Below, piece after piece: positions 1 through 5,862 of a stretch of 12,859 nt of DNA. The position numbers were made by a program, and so were the translations under genes. Positions within the stretch are counted from its first letter, which is position 1. Each line of letters begins with the position of its first letter. Source of the DNA: Anaerolineaceae bacterium UBA5211 (lineage in GTDB: Bacteria > Chloroflexota > Anaerolineae > Anaerolineales > Anaerolineaceae). Where the stretch lies: NCBI GenBank assembly GCA_002412595.1, contig DHVJ01000027.1, forward strand, positions 1 to 12,859. Direction: 5' to 3'. The notes beneath the pieces are model-generated. The model saw only the letters and a program-made list of their open reading frames with translations. It was not told where the DNA came from and searched no databases.

Positions 1-672
1 CAAATTGGCTCGTTTGTGCCCGCCGATTCGGCCGAGATCGGCATCGTGGACCGCATTTTCACGCGCATCGGCGCGCAGGACGAAATTCACGCCGGGCAAT
101 CCACTTTCATGGTTGAAATGATCGAGACAGCCAACATCCTGCACAACGCATCCGATAAAAGCCTGTTGATCCTGGACGAAATAGGACGCGGTACCAGCAC
201 TTATGATGGTTTATCGATTGCCTGGGCTGTGTTGGAATACATCCACAACCACCCGCGCCTGAAATCACGCACGCTCTTTGCCACCCACTATCACGAACTG
301 ACCCAACTACCCGACGTTCTACCCAACATCAAAAATTACAACGTGGCCGTCAGCGAAGTGGATAACCGGGTTATTTTCCTGCATAAAATTGTCCCCGGCG
401 GTGCGGACCGTTCTTATGGGATTCACGTGGCACAACTGGCCGGCATCCCTGCTCCAGTCATTTCACGCGCCACCGAAATTCTGGCCCAGTTGGAAGGTCA
501 ATCCCGCCGGTTGGAGTTGAAAGATCAAGCTGCGCATCCCACCCAGATGGCTTTATTCCAGCACGAAAACCCGGTCTTAAAAGAAATTAAAAAGGTGGAC
601 CCCAATAGTCTTAGTCCTATTGAGGCCCTTAATAAAATCTATCAGTGGAAAAAAGAATTGGATCAGGAATGA
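1..672 (+). CDS. mutS: DNA mismatch repair protein MutS, C-terminal part (5' end outside window)
   Basis: This is the ATPase end of MutS, which recognises base mismatches and recruits the repair machinery. The reading frame is open from base 1, giving 223 residues of a protein usually about 850-900 long; the mismatch-binding domains and Walker A lie upstream of the window. Visible motifs are the ABC-type signature STFMVEM (residues 34-40 of the fragment), Walker B LLILDE followed by IGRGTST (55-67), and the H-loop ATHYHEL (94-100). QMALF at about residues 182-186 fits the QxxLF beta-clamp-binding pattern. The C-terminal LSPIEALN helix typical of MutS dimerisation ends the protein. The gene converges on the next one with only 4 nt between stop codons. 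The family assignment is secure from motifs; the beta-clamp motif is an inference from its pattern. Confidence 0.97.
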   Translation, partial: QIGSFVPADSAEIGIVDRIFTRIGAQDEIHAGQSTFMVEMIETANILHNASDKSLLILDEIGRGTSTYDGLSIAWAVLEYIHNHPRLKSRTLFATHYHELTQLPDVLPNIKNYNVAVSEVDNRVIFLHKIVPGGADRSYGIHVAQLAGIPAPVISRATEILAQLEGQSRRLELKDQAAHPTQMALFQHENPVLKEIKKVDPNSLSPIEALNKIYQWKKELDQE

Positions 673-676
673 GCCC

Positions 677-1858
677 TCAGGCTTCTGTCTGATTATTTTC
701 CTCGTCCCTTTCCTTTTGCTCGATTTCTTCCATCGTCTCCGGCACTACCGTTTTCTGCTGTTCAATTTCGGCAGGGGGTTCTTCAGCCTCAATGCGCTCA
801 TATTGGGTTTCTTCAGCCATAACCGGCTGCGGTTCTTTCGCCATTCGGCCTGCCAACAATAGGATGATACCGAAGACCATCATGATTACTGTTGAGATGA
901 TGACCCAAATCAGCATCTGATAGCCCACATCCTGGACAGCACCTAAAAGAATGTAGCCAAAACCAGTTACCAGATTCTTCAAATAGGGATTCAAAGTCAT
1001 GGCGATGAATTGGTCAAATCCAATCAGCAGGACGACCAACCCGACCAAAGTAATTGCAGATACGATTACCAGCAGCCAGCCGGTCCATTTCCACATCACT
1101 TTGCGCTTTTTGCGCAGCAGTATGGCAACCAGGATCAGTAGGAGAATGGAAATAATCGGCAGCAGTCGGAAACCCCACCGTATCAGACTGTAATTAGAGA
1201 AGTTCTGATCCGTCAATGTTTCTTCCAGTGGAAAAATCGCCGTGATCGCCACTGAAGAAGGCAGGCTGTTGAATGTATCCTCAAAGGCTTTGGTCCACAT
1301 TTGCTTGAAGAAGGCCAGGTTCTGACTGCCGGGCTTGCAAGCCGGTAAATCATTGGCTGTTGAAATAGTAGCTGTATTCAATCCAGCCAAGTCATTATCG
1401 GTGCAATTTGGCAAGGCCGCTAAAAATTCTGCGGCGATTTCAGCACTGCTCCCGGATAATTCGTCTTTGATATCCACGATATTAATTTTCATATCCGAGG
1501 TTGGGATTTTAAAATTGAGATACGAAAATGTCTGGTTAATGGCTGTATTAAATGTAGTTTGCACCGTCTCCGCCGATAAGTGTTCAGCGATGATTGGGCT
1601 GACCGTATCTTTAAATTTCACAAGATCAATCTGTTCGGCGGATCCATTTTGGGCAGCCTGGTAAACCAACACTTCAGATAATATCCCCGGTAGCGCTTGC
1701 GCGTAATCTTCGTTCTGCAAAACAGTTGAATAGCTCTGCGGATTAAAGAAAATTAATTCCACCGGCAGCGCGAAGAGAGAAACAAACAAGCCTATCACTA
1801 ATATCAAAGATATAAGCAGTGCGATAATCCGGTTTTGAAATGGGATTTTTTCAGTCAT
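677..1858 (-). CDS. Four-span membrane protein with large extracytoplasmic domain, function unknown
   Basis: I do not recognise a family for this 393-residue protein. It has a membrane segment at about 11-36, then a roughly 190-residue hydrophilic, probably extracytoplasmic domain. Three more membrane segments follow at about 230-249, 258-281 and 313-336. A basic patch (RKKRK, 249-253) after the second span suggests a cytoplasmic loop. The tail (341-393) is Glu-rich and predicted disordered. The outer domain has exactly two cysteines (C152, C174), which could form a disulfide. The ATG at 1858 is preceded by a good AAGGAA Shine-Dalgarno sequence. It is the last gene of the sigma-led operon, 21 nt after the reductase. 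Being an ordinary large ORF in an operon, it is surely coding, but its role cannot be inferred. Confidence 0.9.
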   Translation of the reverse strand: MTEKIPFQNRIIALLISLILVIGLFVSLFALPVELIFFNPQSYSTVLQNEDYAQALPGILSEVLVYQAAQNGSAEQIDLVKFKDTVSPIIAEHLSAETVQTTFNTAINQTFSYLNFKIPTSDMKINIVDIKDELSGSSAEIAAEFLAALPNCTDNDLAGLNTATISTANDLPACKPGSQNLAFFKQMWTKAFEDTFNSLPSSVAITAIFPLEETLTDQNFSNYSLIRWGFRLLPIISILLLILVAILLRKKRKVMWKWTGWLLVIVSAITLVGLVVLLIGFDQFIAMTLNPYLKNLVTGFGYILLGAVQDVGYQMLIWVIISTVIMMVFGIILLLAGRMAKEPQPVMAEETQYERIEAEEPPAEIEQQKTVVPETMEEIEQKERDEENNQTEA

Positions 1859-1879
1859 AATTTCCTTATAATATTTTCA

Positions 1880-2926
1880 TCATACTATATACGATTGACC
1901 CAACGCAATAGTTTCCTTCAGCTTATCCGGATGATGAGAATAAACCTGTCTGGTCTTTTCATCCATCAGAATTTGGTTAAATATTTCAGTCAAGGCAAAA
2001 TTAACAGGTGTAGGGACACCAGCAGCCTGCCCTTTTCGAACGACTGCCCCATTCAGGTAATTCACCTCGCTGCGTGAACTACCTTTCATCTTTTCGATGT
2101 AAAAGGAAGGCATCTTATCTCCCCGACCTCCGGCGACCATCTTGGTCAACAATGGCCGCAGTATCCCGTCCGGCAATATACGCATAAAGAATATCAGAGG
2201 ACGCATCGGCAAGCCGGGAAGGTTGACAATTTTCAGGCCGGATTGTTGCATCACTGCTACCGCCTCTAAAATCTGGGCTTTTTCAATACGAAAAAGGTCT
2301 CTGCGCGAATATATTTCTTTGGGAGTCATGTCCAAAATGCCTGAACAAGCATTTGAAAAAAGGTTGGATACCATCTTGGACCATTTCATAGCTTGCATAT
2401 CAGAATATATCCGCGGGTTCAGCCCGGTATTTTTGAATATGTTAAATAGGGGTTGAATCGCCTCTTCTTTTCCGCTCAAACCAATACCGCGGTTCTTTTC
2501 AACCCGAATACTGGTATCACCCAACCGGCTGATGGCGCTGACCACAGAAGCGCCCAGGATATCCGCATCCGGAAAAGCGCTGTGCAGTTTGTCTTCATTT
2601 TCAACACCATTTTGCAGACATAGAATGGCATGAAACCGGACATGTCCGTTCTTAAGCTGCTTGATAACCTGTTCCGTATCAAAAGCCTTCACCGCGATGA
2701 ACACATAATCAAAATCATCATCGGGCCGCAAAGACGTCAGGGTATTGATGACATTAAACTCTGTTGTCTGGCATAGATTTGCTTGATTGTGAATCTGAAT
2801 TATCTGGCCTGATAATTTGCTCTCTTGCCCGGGTTTCACCAGAAAAGTAACTGCGGCTCCCTGTGCGGCTGCGCTTCCGCCCGCCAGAAAGCCGATTGCG
2901 CCAGCCCCGATGCATAATATCTTCAT
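1880..2926 (-). CDS. panE: 2-dehydropantoate 2-reductase (ketopantoate reductase) family protein
   Basis: Enzymes of the ApbA/PanE family reduce ketopantoate to pantoate with NADPH, in coenzyme A biosynthesis in the cytoplasm. The 348-residue protein begins with a Rossmann fold and GAGAIG (7-12). It has a lysine after the third strand (AVKAFDT, K80) and the conserved Asn in LQNGVEN (N106). W182-S-K184 matches the catalytic-lysine helix. The substrate-binding Ser and Glu fit S274 (PSFYIE) and E287 (SEVNYLNGAVV), followed by the family's GVPTPVN. It is about 45 residues longer than E. coli PanE, mainly through an insertion before PSFYIE. The ATG at 2926 has a strong GGGGAG Shine-Dalgarno site and lies 18 nt after fmt. 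The family contains paralogues acting on other 2-keto acids, so the exact substrate is less certain than the fold. Confidence 0.85.
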   Translation of the reverse strand: MKILCIGAGAIGFLAGGSAAAQGAAVTFLVKPGQESKLSGQIIQIHNQANLCQTTEFNVINTLTSLRPDDDFDYVFIAVKAFDTEQVIKQLKNGHVRFHAILCLQNGVENEDKLHSAFPDADILGASVVSAISRLGDTSIRVEKNRGIGLSGKEEAIQPLFNIFKNTGLNPRIYSDMQAMKWSKMVSNLFSNACSGILDMTPKEIYSRRDLFRIEKAQILEAVAVMQQSGLKIVNLPGLPMRPLIFFMRILPDGILRPLLTKMVAGGRGDKMPSFYIEKMKGSSRSEVNYLNGAVVRKGQAAGVPTPVNFALTEIFNQILMDEKTRQVYSHHPDKLKETIALGQSYIV

Positions 2927-2944
2927 GTTTCTCCCCGGGTACTT

Positions 2945-3862
2945 TCAGCTCACCCAATCACGCGCACCATTCAGAAAATCTGACCCGCTCATGGGTCGTT
3001 TGCCGGCCGGCTGCACTTCAACCAGTTTCAGGTCCACACTGGCCGTACCCACGCACGGGAACTTATCCACTACTGTATGGCCGCCAAAGCTGCTGGATTT
3101 CTGAGCGGTCTCTTCTGCCCGCAAAACACGCAGGGGCTGATTTTTCCATTGAAAATAGCAAATTGGCCAGGGGTTGAAAGCGCGCACCTGTCTTTCCAAA
3201 TAAGCAGCTTCCTGTGAAAAATCCAATTGTCCATCTTCTTTTTTCAGCAGCGAGGCATATGTCACGCCATCTTCAGGTTGTGCGTATGCGTCTATTTTAC
3301 CCTCCAGATATTGCGGCAGCACTTCCGCCAACAACTTGGCACCGGCTTCTGCCAGTTTACTGGATAATGTCCCAGCTGTATCATTTGAGTTAATGGTAAT
3401 CTCTTGCATTTTAAAGACCGGCCCGGTATCCACACCTTCATCCATTTTCATAATGGTGACGCCGGTTTTCTTATCGCCGTTCAGGATCGCATTCTGGATT
3501 GGCGAAGCTCCGCGCCAGCGCGGCAGCAGCGAGGCGTGCACATTCAGGCAGCCCAAGCGCGGATATGCCAGCACACCCTTGGGCAAGATTTTTCCATAGG
3601 CCGCCACCACAATAACATCCGGTGCGAGCTTTTGCAGTAATTCCATAAACGCCGGGCTTTTAATTTTGGCCGGCTGATAGACAGGTATTTTCAAAGCCTC
3701 CGCAGCAGTTTTGACCGGCGGCGGCTGAATTCTCTTTCCCCGCCCAACCGGTTGGTCAGGCTGAGTAACCACTGCTGTCAAGTTAAATTGTGCATGCAGC
3801 ATTTCCAAAGCCGGAACCGCATAATCCGGTGAACCCATAAAGATGATTTTTTTGTTTTGCAT
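2945..3862 (-). CDS. fmt: Methionyl-tRNA formyltransferase
   Basis: Fmt formylates Met-tRNA(fMet) with 10-formyl-tetrahydrofolate, the step that marks initiator tRNA for translation. The 305-residue product starts MQNKKIIFMGSPDYAVPALE, the typical Fmt N-terminus. The folate/tRNA-binding segments VVTQPDQPVGRGKR (about 31-44) and VAAYGKILP (about 86-94) follow. The catalytic Asn-His-Asp set is visible as N107 and H109 in NVHASLLPRWRGASP and D145 in MDEGVDTGP. The C-terminal OB-like domain with FNPWP is present, and length is normal (about 310-315 in the family). I chose the ATG at 3862 because the frame's upstream ATG at 3892 would add residues absent from the family and overlap the preceding gene. 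The start lies 1 nt after the upstream stop codon with only a weak ribosome site, suggesting translational coupling. Confidence 0.96.
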   Translation of the reverse strand: MQNKKIIFMGSPDYAVPALEMLHAQFNLTAVVTQPDQPVGRGKRIQPPPVKTAAEALKIPVYQPAKIKSPAFMELLQKLAPDVIVVAAYGKILPKGVLAYPRLGCLNVHASLLPRWRGASPIQNAILNGDKKTGVTIMKMDEGVDTGPVFKMQEITINSNDTAGTLSSKLAEAGAKLLAEVLPQYLEGKIDAYAQPEDGVTYASLLKKEDGQLDFSQEAAYLERQVRAFNPWPICYFQWKNQPLRVLRAEETAQKSSSFGGHTVVDKFPCVGTASVDLKLVEVQPAGKRPMSGSDFLNGARDWVS

Positions 3863-3863
3863 C

Positions 3864-4112
3864 TTATGCTTTGGCCTTGGGTGTAGTTCCAAATATTCTA
3901 TTCAGTAAAAACAATAATAGTGAACCCAATACAAAACTGGAAGAGATTACCAGCACAGAAATTAAATAATTGGGGTATTCCACACTAATTTCAGGCTCTT
4001 TCGTTAACCGGTTTTGTAGTTCATTGATATAAGAAGAACGTGGGGAAACTGGATTTAATATCCCATCTAGTTTTTTCTCCAGATTCATATCCAGATCAGA
4101 ATCGACCTTCAT
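3864..4112 (-). CDS. Small single-span membrane protein paired with the sigma factor
   Basis: This product of about 82 residues has a soluble N-terminal part of about 48 residues and one strong membrane span (about residues 49-74, from YPNYLISVL to LLFLLNRIF), ending in a short basic tail. The soluble part contains LDGILNPVSPRSSYINELQNRL, an amphipathic segment. Position directly behind an ECF sigma gene makes a membrane-tethered sigma regulator an obvious hypothesis. However, the zinc anti-sigma signature (HxxxCxxC) is absent, there are no cysteines, and almost nothing lies beyond the membrane. The ATG at 4112 has an excellent GGAAGGAAGG leader; a GTG at 4130, 1 nt after the sigma stop with AAGGA upstream, is an alternative start giving 88 residues. 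I do not assign a function. Confidence 0.8.
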   Translation of the reverse strand: MKVDSDLDMNLEKKLDGILNPVSPRSSYINELQNRLTKEPEISVEYPNYLISVLVISSSFVLGSLLLFLLNRIFGTTPKAKA

Positions 4113-4131
4113 GCCTTCCTTCCTTTCCACT

Positions 4132-4716
4132 TTATTCCTTCACTTCGAAATAATCCTTTAAATCCATCAATGTGCGATGGTATAAACTTTTTATTGCGCC
4201 TTCACTTTTCCCCATGACCTCTCCGATTTCTTTATTGGATAAATCTTCAACATATTTCAGGATCAATACCATTTGGCGATCACTGGGAAGCTTACGCACA
4301 GCTCGCATCAGGCCCTCAACTTCCTGTTTTTTCTCGATTTCATGGTCAGGAATATCCAGTTTGGACCTTAAATCAATGTGGTCTTCAATCGGTACTTCCT
4401 TACGCCGCTGATTGTCGCGGTGCCAATTGGCCACCAGGTTATGCGCGATTCGGTACAACCAGGCTGAAAATGGGACACTGGTTTTCTTATAACGAGTAAT
4501 GTGCTTAAGAGCCCTTTGGAACACCCGAGCGGTAAGGTCTTCCGCATCGCTTACATTACCGGTGCGGTAGTAAATGTAGTTATAAATCTTCTTAACATTT
4601 TCCTGATAAAGGATACTGAAAGCAGCTTCATCGCCTTGAATCGCTTGGTCGAGGACTGTCTCGTCTTGTTCGCTTCGATTTTCCATTAATTTTCGTATTG
4701 GGTATTTGCTATCCAA
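4132..4716 (-). CDS. RNA polymerase sigma factor, ECF (sigma-70 family) type
   Basis: This 194-residue protein has only the two core sigma domains of extracytoplasmic-function sigma factors, which direct RNA polymerase to a specific promoter set. Region 2 covers about residues 23-103, with the -10-recognition segment DAEDLTARVFQRALKH and FSAWLYRIAHNLVANWHR. Region 4 covers about 135-186, with LPSDRQMVLILKYVEDLSNKEIGEVMGKS and the recognition helix EGAIKSLYHRTLMDL. The TTG at 4716 is chosen because AGGAA lies 4 nt upstream. An ATG at 4686 (MENRSEQ) lacks a good ribosome site but would keep both domains, so it remains possible. It heads the five-gene operon, so it may autoregulate; no separate ECF-type promoter motif could be proved. 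Confidence 0.93.
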   Translation of the reverse strand: MDSKYPIRKLMENRSEQDETVLDQAIQGDEAAFSILYQENVKKIYNYIYYRTGNVSDAEDLTARVFQRALKHITRYKKTSVPFSAWLYRIAHNLVANWHRDNQRRKEVPIEDHIDLRSKLDIPDHEIEKKQEVEGLMRAVRKLPSDRQMVLILKYVEDLSNKEIGEVMGKSEGAIKSLYHRTLMDLKDYFEVKE

Positions 4717-4720
4717 TCGT

Positions 4721-4725
4721 TTCCT
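4721..4725 (-). promoter_or_regulatory. Ribosome binding site supporting the TTG start of the sigma gene
   Basis: On the - strand this reads AGGAA, four bases before TTG at 4716. It is the only good Shine-Dalgarno match near the gene's start, and it argues for the rare TTG over the ATG at 4686, which is preceded only by an A/T-rich stretch. Confidence 0.6.
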
Positions 4726-4736
4726 GATCGCTAATT

Positions 4737-4766
4737 TGCCTTGATTATATTCAATATTTATATAAA
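4737..4766 (+). promoter_or_regulatory. Predicted sigma-70-like promoter of the hydrolase gene
   Basis: TTGCCT (4737-4742) lies 18 bases before TATAAA (4761-4766), matching 4 and 5 of 6 consensus bases, predicting a start near 4773 and a leader of about 32 nt. The -10 shares the palindrome TTTATATAAA (4757-4766) with the opposing promoter, so the two sites cannot be occupied at once. AT-richness raises the chance of a fortuitous match. Confidence 0.45.
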
Positions 4767-4785
4767 ATCATTTAGATTAACACAA
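4757..4785 (-). promoter_or_regulatory. Predicted sigma-70-like promoter of the sigma-fmt-panE operon
   Basis: On the - strand, TTGTGT (4785-4780) is separated by 17 bases from TATAAA (4762-4757), predicting a start near 4750 and a leader of roughly 30 nt before the TTG codon. The -10 matches 5 of 6 consensus bases and the -35 only 3 of 6. A perfect TATAAT also occurs slightly further downstream (4749-4744) but without a good -35. The promoter overlaps that of the divergent hydrolase. Confidence 0.5.
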
Positions 4786-4794
4786 TACTTGTAT

Positions 4795-4799
4795 GGAGG
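4795..4799 (+). promoter_or_regulatory. Ribosome binding site that fixes the hydrolase start
   Basis: A perfect GGAGG sits 5 bases before ATG at 4805. It overlaps the codons after the in-frame ATG at 4793, so 4805 is the functional start and 4793 is not. Confidence 0.8.
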
Positions 4800-4804
4800 T
4801 TCGA

Positions 4805-5641
4805 ATGAAGCAAATAGAGGGTACATTGAAAACACCACAGGGTATGCCGGAATTGTTTCTCCGGGCATGGGAACCAGAAAAGACTGTTCGCGCAGTCATG
4901 GTCCTGATTCACGGTCTTGGCGAGCACAGCGGGCGCTATGGTGGGGATTTTGCATCATTCTATACAAAGTCCGGTTTAGCCATTCTGGCACCCGACCTGC
5001 CAGGACACGGGCAAACCAAAGGCAAACGCGGCCACATCGCCCAAACAGCCATGTTTTTAGATTACCTCGATTTGCTGGTTGGAGAAGCAAACAGGCGCTA
5101 CCCTGGAAAGCCGCTCTTCATTTACGGGCATAGCATGGGTGGGTTGATCACACTCTGGTACACACTCGACCGCCATCCACAAACAGCCGGTGTCATTGTC
5201 ACTTCCCCGGCAATCGCTATTCATGACCCGGTTCCGGGGCCCAAAAAAGTCATGGCGCAAATCATGGATAAGCTCATGCCAGCTTTTTCCATGGAAAACG
5301 GCTTGGCTGCCAACCTGCTTTCGCGCGACCCGCAGGTCGTTCAAGCTTATAAAGATGACCCGCTGGTTCACAGCCGCATTTCCGCCCGCCTGGGGTTGAT
5401 GATGATCGGGCAAGGTCAATGGATATTCGCGCATGCACCCGAGAATCAAAACAACCTTTTAGCCATGATCGGTTCAGAAGAAGGCATCGTCAGCAAAGAT
5501 GCGGTAGATCAATTCTGTAAAATAGCTCCGCGGGTGACATATAAAGTCTGGCCCAACTTGTTCCACGAGATCCACAACGAAGCTGAAAAGCAGGAAGTCT
5601 TTGACTTCACCCTGGATTGGATCGATAAAGCAATGGCGTAA
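4805..5641 (+). CDS. Alpha/beta hydrolase, monoacylglycerol-lipase (lysophospholipase) family
   Basis: Members of this serine hydrolase family split monoacylglycerols or lysophospholipids into fatty acid and a polar alcohol. The 278-residue protein shows the oxyanion-hole motif HGLGEHSGRY (36-45), the PDLPGHGQTKGKRGH loop (63-77), the nucleophile elbow GHSMGG (S110), and the catalytic His in NLFHEIHNE (H254). At the place of the usual catalytic Asp (family pattern GxxDxIV) it has GSEEGIVS, so the acid appears to be Glu226. No signal peptide or membrane segment is seen, so it is probably cytoplasmic. It is transcribed alone, divergent from the sigma operon. Its nearest terminator-like hairpin is about 160 nt downstream. 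Substrate is not determinable: lipase, lysophospholipase and general esterase are all possible. Confidence 0.88.
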   Translation: MKQIEGTLKTPQGMPELFLRAWEPEKTVRAVMVLIHGLGEHSGRYGGDFASFYTKSGLAILAPDLPGHGQTKGKRGHIAQTAMFLDYLDLLVGEANRRYPGKPLFIYGHSMGGLITLWYTLDRHPQTAGVIVTSPAIAIHDPVPGPKKVMAQIMDKLMPAFSMENGLAANLLSRDPQVVQAYKDDPLVHSRISARLGLMMIGQGQWIFAHAPENQNNLLAMIGSEEGIVSKDAVDQFCKIAPRVTYKVWPNLFHEIHNEAEKQEVFDFTLDWIDKAMA

Positions 5642-5696
5642 TTTAACGCGGCAAGTGTAAATTGAATTTATCATCTGATTTTTAATGCTTTTGTCC

Positions 5697-5725
5697 TTGA
5701 CCTGAAGTTTACTGAACGATAAAAT
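5697..5725 (+). promoter_or_regulatory. Near-consensus sigma-70 promoter of the glyA-gcvT operon
   Basis: TTGACC (5697-5702) and TAAAAT (5720-5725) each match 5 of 6 consensus bases with the ideal 17-base spacer. Predicted transcription start is near 5732, about 130 nt before the start codon. It is the best promoter match I found in the window. Confidence 0.7.
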
Positions 5726-5803
5726 TGAATTGATGATTGGTATATACAAAACTAATGAGCTCTTTTTCCTTTGTCTTCTAACATCGCCAATCAGGGCTTA
5801 TAC

Positions 5804-5837
5804 AAAACCACTTGTTAGATAAAGACAAGTGGTTTTT
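5804..5837 (+). terminator. Intrinsic-terminator hairpin just upstream of glyA-gcvT
   Basis: AAAACCACTTGT (5804-5815) and ACAAGTGGTTTT (5825-5836) form a perfect 12-bp stem with a 9-nt loop, followed by a T-run ending at 5837. The A-run on the left arm makes it usable in both directions. It lies about 160 nt after the hydrolase stop and only 26 nt before the fusion's ATG, downstream of the predicted promoter. It may therefore end the hydrolase transcript, attenuate the downstream operon, or both. Confidence 0.75.
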
Positions 5838-5849
5838 ATCTTAATTATT

Positions 5850-5854
5850 GGGAG
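5850..5854 (+). promoter_or_regulatory. Ribosome binding site that fixes the glyA-gcvT start
   Basis: GGGAG lies 8 bases before ATG at 5863. It overlaps the in-frame TTG at 5848, ruling that codon out as the start. Confidence 0.75.
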
Positions 5855-5862
5855 TTGCAAGC

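Larger units (their letters stand above)
5642..5862 (+). other. Intergenic spacer and probable untranslated leader of the glyA-gcvT gene
   Basis: No gene is visible in these 221 bases. The spacer is AT-rich and carries a near-consensus promoter (5697-5725). Next come a 7-bp inverted repeat TGATTGG/CCAATCA (5734-5740 with 5787-5793), a 10-bp direct repeat TATACAAAAC (5743-5752 and 5799-5808), and a strong terminator-like hairpin (5804-5837). A GGGAG ribosome site (5850-5854) ends it. With transcription starting near 5732, the leader would be about 131 nt. I looked for the glycine-riboswitch core and did not find it. Whether this is a regulated leader or simply two adjacent transcription units is unresolved. 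Confidence 0.6.

Noticed and set aside
670..685. Terminator hairpin at the mutS stop (AGCC/GGCT)
   Set aside because: Only a 4-bp stem without a T-run; indistinguishable from chance.
3864..4130. Classical zinc-binding anti-sigma factor
   Set aside because: No HxxxCxxC motif and no cysteines; only position suggests a sigma partner.
5057..5449. 130-codon - strand open frame inside the hydrolase gene
   Set aside because: Antisense to the GHSMGG-containing coding frame; no ribosome site or domain.
5726..5862. Glycine riboswitch upstream of glyA-gcvT
   Set aside because: The conserved glycine-aptamer core segments are not present; only a generic terminator and short repeats are seen.
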